A stretch of DNA of 64,000 nt, from the NCBI GenBank assembly GCA_045586185.1, contig JAZMZV010000225.1, forward strand, positions 13,656-77,655, written 5' to 3'. The position numbers and the translations under genes are program-made. Below are positions 19,140-27,158 of the stretch, piece by piece. Each line of letters starts with the position of its first letter. Position 1 is the first letter of the stretch. The DNA comes from RUG11551 sp045586185. Lineage in GTDB: Bacteria > Planctomycetota > Planctomycetia > Pirellulales > Thermoguttaceae. Under the pieces are notes generated by a model. It was given only the letters and a program-made list of their open reading frames with translations, was not told the origin of the DNA and ran no database searches.

Positions 19140-19195
19140 ACATTTCCATGTTGATATTGACTGAAACGTTTTCGTTCATTTTGTCCTGAAGTATT

Positions 19196-19747
19196 ATGGG
19201 AAACAACGTTGATTACCGAGAAATCGTTCAGACGGTTACGTCCAATATTTTGGCTGGCGTTAAATCTCAGCTCGCATTCATGCAGCCGGGAATTGTCGAC
19301 GACATTGTCAAAAGAATAGAAGCCTCTATTTAAATCTCTTTTGATTTGTTCGCCAATCCGCTGGGCGATATTCAGCAGAGATTGGCGCAGTTGGAACAAA
19401 AGATTGCCGGATCTTCAACCAAAATATCGCAAGTTCCGGCGCCTTCTACAAGCGGCGCGCCAAACACATCGTCCGTTTCGCCAAAATTGGGCGTTGACCC
19501 TCAAGCAAGCACATTGTTGCTCTTGATCCAGGACGGGCCTCATATTGTTCACAACGGCTGGATTATTTATCGTGATTGTATGAATGGCGGAACGTATATA
19601 GTTCGTGAAAACGGAACAGATAAAACGGATATTTCCAGTTTATTTATTCCCATCCTTTTCAGGGAGTTTAACTGTGTCGTTGAAAATGGTTCCGACTGGA
19701 TTATTAAATACAACGGAAATCTTACCGCGGTCATTCGCATGTCGTAA
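19196..19747 (+). pseudogene. Interrupted gene with S1-protein tail module
   Basis: An ATG at 19196 opens a 45-codon frame (MGNNVDYREIVQTV...) that ends at TAA 19331-19333. The same frame continues without another stop to 19747, giving a coiled stretch (DIQQRLAQLEQKIAG), a Ser/Thr/Pro linker and the same C-terminal module as the S1-like protein (PHIVHNGWIIY, VRENGTDKTDI, VVENGSDW). The simplest reading is one protein of about 183 residues broken by a nonsense codon. A TTG at 19346 could restart translation of the second part (133 residues). The DNA of the shared module is nearly identical in places to the upstream copy. Function is unknown. Confidence 0.6.
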
Positions 19748-19997
19748 AATTTATGGTTTTGAATTGTTAAGCTTTTTCTTTGCTGTCAAACATGCTCCAT
19801 GAATAATTCAAAGTGGGTTTTTAGAAGTTCATTCAAGCGCCCAATGAACGAAAGACAGAACTAATACAATTCTATTGGCTATTTAGCGGTTTATTTTATC
19901 CTTTCTCATTGATCCAGTTGAATTGCCCCCTTTTCAATATTTTTAAAATTGGTATTATATATTAAAACGTTTTATCAACCCAAGGAGGAATTCAGCC

Positions 19998-20783
19998 ATG
20001 ACTATAATGGCGTTTCAGTACAAAGTTGTTTCAGAAGCCCCGATTCTGGTTGCATATAACAGAGATGAACATATAGAACGCCAATCGCAGGCGCCGAAGA
20101 TTCAGTCTGGACGTCCGCGTGTGATTTGCGGCATTGACCGTAAAAGCGGCGGTACATGGTTTGGCGTGAATCAGCATTCGATGTTTTGCTGTTGTCTTAA
20201 CAGATTTAAAAAGGACGTCCCGTTTAATCCGCGCTCTCGCGGTTTGTTGTGTCGAGAACTGCTCAATTGTCATTCCGCTCAGGACGCGGCGCAAATGGCT
20301 GTGTCGGAACTGGAAACAGGATCGTACGCCGGCGTTAATTACGTTGTAGGCGATATGCATTCCGCGCATTGCATTTACGGCGGAAACAAGGTTGAATGTC
20401 TCGATATTCAGCCTGGGCTTCATATCTTTTCCAACGGAAATATGGACGATCCCAATGACGAGTTGCAGGACTTCTGCCGCCGTCAGCTTACGCTGTCGCG
20501 TCTGGATACGTCCGTCGCGTTCCTTGCGGTTTCCAGCAGAACGTTTTCCCGCAAGGCGGAATTTCCCGGTCGAAAGTCTCTCATTTTAGAGGGCGAACCT
20601 TATCAGACCGTTTCGTCGATTTTGCTGTCGCTGACAGCCAGTAAACACGGCGCGATTCTTCAGTACGCTCCCGGCAACCCCGGCGACGTCAATTATGACG
20701 ACAACTCCGCTCTGCTGCGTCAAGTGCTCTCGACGGACAGAAGCTCTGTAAACCGTCCGCAAAAGCCCAGCAGCGAAGAATAG
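19998..20783 (+). CDS. NRDE/TANGO2 family protein
   Basis: A 261-residue protein with the family-defining NRDE motif in LVAYNRDEH (residues about 17-25), then GGTWFGVNQ and NYVVGD segments as in bacterial NRDE/TANGO2 homologues. The family is related to Ntn hydrolases; its exact biochemical role is debated, with haem or lipid handling proposed for eukaryotic members. AAGGAGG precedes the ATG. The 250 bp upstream holds no gene; I see an AT-rich stretch with a possible -10 near 19955. It is transcribed alone and ends at a perfect hairpin shared with the convergent obg gene. Confidence 0.85.
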   Translation: MTIMAFQYKVVSEAPILVAYNRDEHIERQSQAPKIQSGRPRVICGIDRKSGGTWFGVNQHSMFCCCLNRFKKDVPFNPRSRGLLCRELLNCHSAQDAAQMAVSELETGSYAGVNYVVGDMHSAHCIYGGNKVECLDIQPGLHIFSNGNMDDPNDELQDFCRRQLTLSRLDTSVAFLAVSSRTFSRKAEFPGRKSLILEGEPYQTVSSILLSLTASKHGAILQYAPGNPGDVNYDDNSALLRQVLSTDRSSVNRPQKPSSEE

Positions 20784-20813
20784 TCTTCCTGTAAATTCAA
20801 ACACAGAAAATTA

Positions 20814-20849
20814 AACCGCAGTTTCAAATCCATGCTAGAAACTGCGGTT
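20814..20849. terminator. Bidirectional hairpin terminator
   Basis: Perfect 12-bp stem AACCGCAGTTTC/GAAACTGCGGTT (20814-20825 and 20838-20849) with a 12-nt loop, between the convergent NRDE and obg genes. The obg-side flank is T-rich on the minus strand, so it probably serves obg better than the + gene. Confidence 0.75.
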
Positions 20850-20931
20850 ATTTCAAAAGCAATATTTCTATTATATTGTTCAGATAAAATTGGTGAGACA
20901 GACGGTTCTCTCTAAATAAGCAAAGGGAAAC

Positions 20932-21963
20932 TTACAGGTCGAAGACGTCCTTTTCTGTTTCAACGGGCTCTTCTTTGGCTTTTTGAAGCTCTTCGCCGAT
21001 AGCTCGTTTGAGCTCGTTAAGTCCCTGACCAGTTACGGAGGAGATGAGCAGAACGGGTTTTTGAGCGTATTCTTCCAGTTCTTTTTGGACGTCTTGAGCT
21101 CCGGGCAGTTCCGCTTTGGTAACGACGAGGATTTCCGGCCGCTGGCAGAGTTCCTCTTTGTACAGTTCCAGTTCTTTGCGGATATTTTTGTAATTGTCCA
21201 GAGCCGTTGTACCGTCCATGGGGTCGGGTTCAACCAGATGGACGATAATTCCCGCTCGTTCGATGTGTCGAAGGAACTCGTGCCCCAGCCCAACGCCTTG
21301 CGACGCGCCTTCGATCAGTCCGGGAATGTCCGCCATGAAAAAGCCGTGGTCATAATCAATTTGAACCCGTCCGAGGTTGGGGATTTTGGTTGTAAACGGG
21401 TACGACGCGATTTCCGGCCGCGCGGACGACAGTCTTGAAAGCAGCGTGCTCTTTCCGGCGTTTGGCTTTCCAACCAGCCCGACGTCGGCAATAACCTTCA
21501 ATTCCAGAATCAGATTGCGCTGTTCGCCTTCCGTTCCCGGGGTGCAAATTCTGGGAGCGCGGTTCTGCGCCGTTTTGAATCGCACGTTCCCCTTGCCGCC
21601 GACTCCGCCTTTGGCGACGTTGACCATATCGCCGGGCTTGACAAGGTCTTGCAAGACAAAGTCGTTATCCGCGTCTCGGACAACGGTTCCGACCGGGACG
21701 GAAATATAGAGGTCTTCCGCGTTGGCGCCGGTGCAGTTGTCGCCAGCTCCCGGACGTCCGTTTTGAGCGCGGATAAACTTTTGGTGAGACAGGCTTTCCA
21801 GCGTGTTCATTCCGTCAGTTGCGACCAGAAAAATCGAGCCGCCCCGTCCGCCGTCGCCGCCGTCAGGTCCGCCTTTGGGAACGTACTTTTCCCGTAAAAA
21901 ACTGACGCAGCCGTCGCCGCCGCGGCCTGCTGACACTTTAATTGTAACTTTATCTACAAACAT
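20932..21963 (-). CDS. obg: Obg/CgtA GTPase
   Basis: Essential ribosome-associated GTPase of 343 residues. The N-terminal Obg fold is rich in glycine (GRGGDGCVSFLREK, GGPDGGDGGRGG). The G domain has G1 GKPNAGKST and G3 DIPGLIEGA. The G4 motif reads TKAE rather than the usual NKxD, a notable but tolerable deviation because it retains the acidic residue. It lacks the long C-terminal OCT extension of some homologues. Known role: 50S subunit maturation and stress response. It is monocistronic on the minus strand and ends near the bidirectional hairpin. Confidence 0.95.
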   Translation of the reverse strand: MFVDKVTIKVSAGRGGDGCVSFLREKYVPKGGPDGGDGGRGGSIFLVATDGMNTLESLSHQKFIRAQNGRPGAGDNCTGANAEDLYISVPVGTVVRDADNDFVLQDLVKPGDMVNVAKGGVGGKGNVRFKTAQNRAPRICTPGTEGEQRNLILELKVIADVGLVGKPNAGKSTLLSRLSSARPEIASYPFTTKIPNLGRVQIDYDHGFFMADIPGLIEGASQGVGLGHEFLRHIERAGIIVHLVEPDPMDGTTALDNYKNIRKELELYKEELCQRPEILVVTKAELPGAQDVQKELEEYAQKPVLLISSVTGQGLNELKRAIGEELQKAKEEPVETEKDVFDL

Positions 21964-22497
21964 GGTTTGACAACCTATTATAAACAGAAAAATGCACCTT
22001 ATTATTCAATTAATATTGTATTACGTTTGATTAAACTCTATTGCTCGATTGTACTCGAAAAATCTTTGACGTCAATAGGGCGTATAATCGTTAAAGTTTA
22101 TCTGTTTTGACTAATCGGAATAATTAACATAATCATAATGTTTGGAAATTTTGTCAGAATGGGAGTAATCCATCTTAAGTGAAGACTCGTTAAATACCGA
22201 TAGTCCAATCGTAAAGGAATGCTTGTGCAAGTTAATCCAGAACGTAAGCAAGCGTTATCGATACAATGGGTATGTAGTTTTGAACAAAATGGATTTTGTC
22301 GAAACATCCAACAAAGAAATTCAATCGTAAGGTTGCCAAACGCTTTTCCCAGGCTCTTGGAAAAGGGGTTTTCCTTGAGACGGGAACGTTTGAATTCCAA
22401 CATTCATTCGTATTCGTTGGCGTTTTTCCTCGATGAATTTCAAACTCGAATTGTCCAATTCCGCAATTCGTTTAAATTTCTACAAGGAGATTTTTCA
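21964..22497. other. Divergent intergenic region, no gene seen
   Basis: A 534-bp AT-rich spacer between the divergent obg and Cys-rich genes. Frames through it are open upstream of 22498 but lack coding character. It presumably holds both promoters and a long leader for the Cys-rich protein; I could not assign convincing -35/-10 pairs. Confidence 0.5.
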
Positions 22498-23931
22498 ATG
22501 AAGAAATCATTTTTGTTTATTTTAGCCTTAGCGATAGTCTCGATCGGCGTCAGTTACGCCGCGGATTGTGACGTTGCCGCGCCTTCTTGCGCTCCCGCGC
22601 CGACTTGTGGATGTGCGAAATGCGGAAACGTTTTTTCTGGCATGTTTGAATGCTGCAATAACCGTTGCGCTCAACAGCCCGCCTGCTCAAATTGTGGAAG
22701 CCCCGCTAACTCCTGCTGCTGCAATAAGGTAGGCTGCAATCCTTGCAGACCTTGCTTCGCTCCGTTGTTCCAGCCTCGCTGCACGTATACAAAACCCGCT
22801 TGCAAGAGCGACTGGTATCCTGGAAAGAATCTTGGCATTTTGTGCTGCCTGTTTGGTTCGCCTTGCTGCGATCCTTGCGCTCCGAAATGCGGTTGCGGAT
22901 CTCCGGCGTGCAACTCCTGCAATCCTTGCGCTCCGAAATGCGCACCGGCGGCTCCGGCTTGCGGATGCGGCGCTCCGAAATGCAACACCTGCGATCCCTG
23001 CAACTCCTGCACCGTTGGAAATCGCTGCGGAAAATTGAGCTGCGGTTTCTGTGGCGCGAAAGCTGCTTGCGCTCCTTCCTCTTGCGCTCCCGCCGCTGCC
23101 CCGACTCCTGCGGATCCCGCTGCTCCTGTTGACGCTGCTCCAGCTGCTCCCGCTCCCGTTGCTGCTTGCGCCCCGGCGACCTGCTCGCCTTGCGCTGCCC
23201 CGGCAACTTGCGCCCCGGCAACTTGCGCTCCTTCCTGCAATCCCTGCGCTCCGGTAACTCGTTGCGAAGTTAACTGCGGTATTGTTGAGGAATGGTATCC
23301 TGGAAAAGGCATTATCAACTTTTTCAGAGTTTTGACGGCTGCCAGCTGCCTGAATACGCCTTGCGGATGCGGCGCCCCGACTTGCAACTCCTGCAATCCC
23401 TGCGCTCCGAAATGCGCTCCGACAGCTCCAGCTTGTGGCTGCGGCGCCCCGAAATGCAATACCTGCGATCCTTGCGCTCCGAAATGCGCTCCGGTCGCCA
23501 GCTGCGAACCGCGTAAAGCCTGCTGCGAATTCCGTCCTTTTGGCGGTCTGTTTGCTGACCTGTTCGCTTGCAATTGCTGTGATCCCTGCGCTCCGAAGTG
23601 CGGTTGCGGAACCCCGGCGTGCAACTCCTGCAATCCCTGCGCTCCGAAATGCGGTCCGGTTTGCAATCCCTGCGCTCCGAAATGCGCTCCGACTTGCAAT
23701 CCCTGCACTCCGAAATGCGCCACGGCCAGCCCCTGCGCCGCCGCTGCTGAAGCTTGCGCTCCGGCAGCCGTTGCTCCCGCTGCGAGTGTAGCTTGCCAAC
23801 CGGCTTCTGAAGCTGCGCCTACGCCAGCTCCGAAAGCAATTCTTCCCGAACCGAATGATTCCGTTAACTCGAAATCAATCCTCTCGCCGTCTGAAATGAG
23901 CACGGCTTCACTGGGAAGCATTACAGAATGA
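22498..23931 (+). CDS. Secreted Cys/Pro/Ala-rich repeat protein
   Basis: A 477-residue exported protein. I start it at 22498, where AAGGAG precedes an ATG encoding a clear signal peptide (MKKSFLFILALAIVSIG, cleavage after SYA). The mature part is about one-fifth cysteine, built from imperfect repeats such as CNPCAPKC, CGCGAPKCNTCDPC and CGSPACNSC, with a Pro/Ala-rich central spacer. The motif WYPGK occurs twice. The last roughly 45 residues are Cys-free. Likely a disulphide-crosslinked envelope or surface structural protein, or a metal binder; planctomycetes are known for Cys-rich wall proteins, but I do not see a named family. The coding DNA is itself highly repetitive. A strong terminator follows 22 bp after the stop. 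Confidence 0.8.
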   Translation: MKKSFLFILALAIVSIGVSYAADCDVAAPSCAPAPTCGCAKCGNVFSGMFECCNNRCAQQPACSNCGSPANSCCCNKVGCNPCRPCFAPLFQPRCTYTKPACKSDWYPGKNLGILCCLFGSPCCDPCAPKCGCGSPACNSCNPCAPKCAPAAPACGCGAPKCNTCDPCNSCTVGNRCGKLSCGFCGAKAACAPSSCAPAAAPTPADPAAPVDAAPAAPAPVAACAPATCSPCAAPATCAPATCAPSCNPCAPVTRCEVNCGIVEEWYPGKGIINFFRVLTAASCLNTPCGCGAPTCNSCNPCAPKCAPTAPACGCGAPKCNTCDPCAPKCAPVASCEPRKACCEFRPFGGLFADLFACNCCDPCAPKCGCGTPACNSCNPCAPKCGPVCNPCAPKCAPTCNPCTPKCATASPCAAAAEACAPAAVAPAASVACQPASEAAPTPAPKAILPEPNDSVNSKSILSPSEMSTASLGSITE

Positions 23932-23952
23932 GTTATAAGTAACTAACAATAG

Positions 23953-23977
23953 AACGGCGCTTCGGCGCCGTTTTTTT
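23953..23977 (+). terminator. Rho-independent terminator
   Basis: Stem ACGGCGC/GCGCCGT closed by a TTCG tetraloop, extended by A-T pairs and followed by seven T. It lies 22 bp after the Cys-rich gene. Confidence 0.92.
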
Positions 23978-24115
23978 GTAGGGGTTTAGCGGTTAGGATG
24001 CAACGCTTTCCGCTAAATCCTGTTGTTTTATAAGTTCTTTGCCTTTAATCTGGCGCTTGAAAAGAGAAATCTGACTGTTTTTCTTTAGAAATTTTAAAAA
24101 AACGCCTCCCGGGTC

Positions 24116-24143
24116 TTGCAAAAGCATTTCAATCGAGTAAAAT
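24116..24143 (+). promoter_or_regulatory. Candidate sigma-70 promoter
   Basis: TTGCAA at 24116-24121 and TAAAAT at 24138-24143, 16-bp spacing, about 70 bp upstream of the isomerase/epimerase start. Confidence 0.4.
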
Positions 24144-24213
24144 GATAATAACTATTCAATATTGTCATTTACAACTCGTATAAATTTATCACTTTTTTTA
24201 AGGAGAAGCGTTT

Positions 24214-25221
24214 ATGGCTCGACCCGTTACAATGTTTACCGGTCAGTGGGCGGATATTCCGTGCGAAGAACTGGCTCAGAAATTTCAGGAATTTGGCTTT
24301 GACGGCATGGAACTGTGCTGCTGGGGCGACCACTTCGACGTTCACAAGGCGTTGGAAGATCCCAACTACTGCGATGAAAAGCACGCTCAGCTGGAACGCT
24401 ACGGTCAGAAATGCTACGCGATTAGCAACCACCTTCGCGGTCAGTGCGTTCTGGACAAAATCGACGAACGCCACAAGGGCTTCCTGCCGGCAGAGGTTTG
24501 GGGCGACGGCGATCCGGACGGAGTCAACCAGCGCGCCGCTGAAGAAATGAAGCGCACCGCTCGCGCCGCTCAGAAGTTCGGCGTCAAGGTTGTCAACGGA
24601 TTCACCGGTTCGAGCATTTGGCAGTGGATTTACTCCTTCCCGCCGGTAACTCCGCAGCAGATTCAGGAAGGCTACGACCTGTTTGCCGAACGCTGGAATC
24701 CGATTCTGGACGTCTTTGGCGAATGCGGCGTCAAGTTCGCGCTGGAAGTTCACCCGACGGAAATCGCGTTCGACATTTACTCCGCCAAACGCGCTTTGGA
24801 AGCGGTCAACTACCGCCCGGAATTCGGCTTCAACTTTGACCCCAGCCACCTGATTTGGCAAGGAATCGACCCCGTCGAATTCATTCGCGAATTCCCGGAT
24901 CGCATTTTCCACTGCCACATCAAAGACGCTATCGTCAACCTCAACGGCAAGACGGGCATTCTCGGTTCTCACCTGGAATTCGGCGATCCTCGCCGCGGTT
25001 GGGAATTCCGCTCGGTTGGCCGCGGCGGCGTCAACTTCGAGGAAATCATTCGCGCTCTCAACGCCATCCATTACGATGGCCCGCTGTCTGTTGAATGGGA
25101 AGATTCCGGCATGCAGCGCGATCAAGGCGCCATGGAATCCCTCCAGTACATTCGCGACAACCTGCAGTTCAGCCCGTCGGACATCGCGTTCGACTCTGCG
25201 TTCGACAAGCAGGACGTCTGA
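24214..25221 (+). CDS. Sugar phosphate isomerase/epimerase (TIM barrel)
   Basis: A 335-residue xylose-isomerase-like TIM-barrel protein (AP endonuclease 2 superfamily). Likely metal ligands and barrel strands are visible: GFDGMELCCWGDHF, FALEVHPTE, FNFDPSHLIWQG, FHCHIKDA and LSVEWEDSG. This family is abundant in planctomycetes and usually handles sugar or inositol-type intermediates; the substrate cannot be deduced. AAGGAG precedes the ATG. Codons are strongly C-ending compared with neighbours, which suggests high expression. It stands alone between its own promoter and terminator. No signal peptide, so cytoplasmic. Confidence 0.88.
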   Translation: MARPVTMFTGQWADIPCEELAQKFQEFGFDGMELCCWGDHFDVHKALEDPNYCDEKHAQLERYGQKCYAISNHLRGQCVLDKIDERHKGFLPAEVWGDGDPDGVNQRAAEEMKRTARAAQKFGVKVVNGFTGSSIWQWIYSFPPVTPQQIQEGYDLFAERWNPILDVFGECGVKFALEVHPTEIAFDIYSAKRALEAVNYRPEFGFNFDPSHLIWQGIDPVEFIREFPDRIFHCHIKDAIVNLNGKTGILGSHLEFGDPRRGWEFRSVGRGGVNFEEIIRALNAIHYDGPLSVEWEDSGMQRDQGAMESLQYIRDNLQFSPSDIAFDSAFDKQDV

Positions 25222-25282
25222 TACTAATTTCATGAATTGGGAGCCTCGTTTGTTCCCGTAAGATTCACGTAAAAAACAAAAA

Positions 25283-25316
25283 CGCTCTGGCTGTGTTTTA
25301 GTCAGAGCGCTTTTTC
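25283..25316 (+). terminator. Rho-independent terminator
   Basis: Stem CGCTCTG/CAGAGCG (25283-25289 and 25303-25309) followed by CTTTTTC, 61 bp after the isomerase stop. Confidence 0.85.
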
Positions 25317-25358
25317 ATTTGACATCGTCTTAACGAGTTTTAGCAGGAAGGAATTGTC

Positions 25359-25931
25359 ATGAGTTCACCAATCACACCGTCTTCTTCCGATCAGAATGGC
25401 ATCGAAGAAACCAATCCTGTTTATTCTAACGAGGATTCCCCTCTGGATGAATCTTATAATGAAGACGAGCAAGATTTTCCAGAGGTTTGCTATTGTGTGC
25501 CAAACGCTGTCTATGCAGTGTTATATAAAACAATATCTGTAACAATGTTGATAATAGGCGTTGTCATGCTTTTCCGCGAATCCGATAGAATGTTTGGATT
25601 TGTCCTTTTAGCGACAGCAATAGCGTTCAACTGGATCTTTGGTTATTTAAGCGTTCTGCCCATATTTTTCCCGGTCAAATTGTCTGTAAGTAAAAATGGC
25701 ATTACGTGCAATCAAATTTCGTCAAATACTCTTTTGTGGAACAGTATTTCCAATATTGAGAATGACATATCATTAGTCAGAGTGCATTCCTCTCCGATTT
25801 GGGCAATTACAAAAATAAATATTACCCTCAAACATGGGGAAAAGCACAAGCTTCGCTTGTATTTTAGCGATGAAAATGATGCGCAGGAGTGTTGTTTAAC
25901 AATCCAGACATACTTTAGAAGATTTCAGTAG
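25359..25931 (+). CDS. Hypothetical two-TM membrane protein
   Basis: A 190-residue protein with an acidic, Ser-rich N-terminal 45 residues and two adjacent hydrophobic segments (about 60-78 and 85-110, separated by RESDRMFG). The C-terminal soluble half is mixed alpha/beta and could be a PH-like domain (inference from the two-TM plus beta-rich layout of bacterial PH-domain proteins). AGGAAGG lies upstream of the ATG. No recognised family motif. It ends before a strong bidirectional hairpin. Confidence 0.65.
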   Translation: MSSPITPSSSDQNGIEETNPVYSNEDSPLDESYNEDEQDFPEVCYCVPNAVYAVLYKTISVTMLIIGVVMLFRESDRMFGFVLLATAIAFNWIFGYLSVLPIFFPVKLSVSKNGITCNQISSNTLLWNSISNIENDISLVRVHSSPIWAITKINITLKHGEKHKLRLYFSDENDAQECCLTIQTYFRRFQ

Positions 25932-26045
25932 TTAAATCCCGGAAGAAATAAAGGACAGACATAAGCAATATAATCCGTAATTCACAGGATAGGATGCGTA
26001 TAGAAGCATTATTCGCCAGTCCAAAAGAAGTTTGATTATATAAAA

Positions 26046-26093
26046 ACGTCTGAGGCTTTCATGAAAATCCATGAAAACCACAGACGCTTTTTT
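26046..26093. terminator. Bidirectional terminator hairpin
   Basis: An 18-nt stem with two mismatches (26046-26063 with 26070-26087), outer stem CGTCTG/CAGACG, flanked by an A-tract on the left and seven T on the right. It separates the convergent two-TM protein and HdeD-like genes and can act on both strands. Confidence 0.85.
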
Positions 26094-26116
26094 AATGATT
26101 GCTCAATGATTCTTGT

Positions 26117-26878
26117 TTAACGATTTCCAAACGAACCCGATCCGTTGGTGGAACTTGTCGAGCTGGTTGAGGACGAAGTTGTCGTCGTTGTCGCAGCAGC
26201 AGGGCGGGGCGTGGTCGTCGTTTCTGTTTCAATGCGTGACATCTCAGCCGCGTTGCGATTCTTCAACCTGGCGTCGTACGCGCTTTGAGCGGAAAGCAGC
26301 GTCAGGAAGAACGCGATTGAGCCGATGCACAGGTCAATTCCGAACAGGAAGCCGGAAACCCAAGGGACGTCAAAGGCGGAAATCCAGGCAATGACGATTC
26401 CCAAACCGGCGGAAATGATGCCGCTGATGAACATGAACGTGTACGAAAAAGTCGAATAGCGCGGGAACGAGAACAGCTTCATCACGCCTTCAAACAGGAA
26501 GTACAATCCCAAAATGAGGGAGAATACGAACAGCCCGATGCTGGGGGTGAAGTACATCAAAATTCCCGATGCAATGCCCAGTCCGCCGACGGCAGCGAGC
26601 ATGACGCGATTCAAAGCCGGCGGCCATTCAAAGGACATTAAAATGAACGTCGCGCCTGCAATAATCATCAGCGTGCCGATGTACATCGGGGCGACGGCTC
26701 CGAAAAACGCCGGAGAAATGATTCCCAATACGCCCAGCGCCAGAAGGACGATTATAGTCATCAGAGACAGCGGCGTAACGTGTGGATGTTCCATCCCAGC
26801 CAGCCGATTCTCAATCCACTCTTCGGCGCGGCGGTCAGCGTTTTCCATGATGCTGTAAACATTGTTGTTGGTTGTCAT
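26117..26878 (-). CDS. HdeD/DUF308-like membrane protein
   Basis: A 253-residue protein with six hydrophobic segments between residues about 38 and 200, arranged as pairs with the GLGIASGILMYFTPSIGLFVFSL-type spacing of the HdeD (DUF308) family. The C-terminal tail is a low-complexity Thr/Ser-rich stretch (about residues 225-253) predicted to be cytoplasmic or disordered. HdeD in enteric bacteria is linked to acid resistance at high cell density; whether that holds here is unknown. It is monocistronic; the 280 bp upstream, shared with the divergent beta-helix gene, presumably contains its promoter. Confidence 0.8.
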   Translation of the reverse strand: MTTNNNVYSIMENADRRAEEWIENRLAGMEHPHVTPLSLMTIIVLLALGVLGIISPAFFGAVAPMYIGTLMIIAGATFILMSFEWPPALNRVMLAAVGGLGIASGILMYFTPSIGLFVFSLILGLYFLFEGVMKLFSFPRYSTFSYTFMFISGIISAGLGIVIAWISAFDVPWVSGFLFGIDLCIGSIAFFLTLLSAQSAYDARLKNRNAAEMSRIETETTTTPRPAAATTTTTSSSTSSTSSTNGSGSFGNR

Positions 26879-27158
26879 AACAAACCCTTCCTTAAAATTA
26901 GAAAAATGATATAAGGCCGACAGGCTCTCGCCGCCTGGTTCGCCGGACTGTTATAATCCGACCGCCTTGTGAATTCTGCAATAATCATAGAAATGGAGTC
27001 AAGGACTGAAATAAGAAAAATCCGAAAGAAGGGAATGGATTCGTCAATTTACGCAGTTTTCTGCTCCCCGTCTTGACTTTGTCTTTCCGCTCTGCTATTC
27101 TAAATGTATAAACGTTGAATTTTTATCCCACCCATTAAAATAACAGGACATTCCCGCC

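Noticed and set aside
22671..23921. Long minus-strand open frames opposite the Cys-rich gene
   Set aside because: They are a by-product of the Cys/Pro/Ala codon pattern of the + strand gene; no ribosome site, signal peptide or domain.
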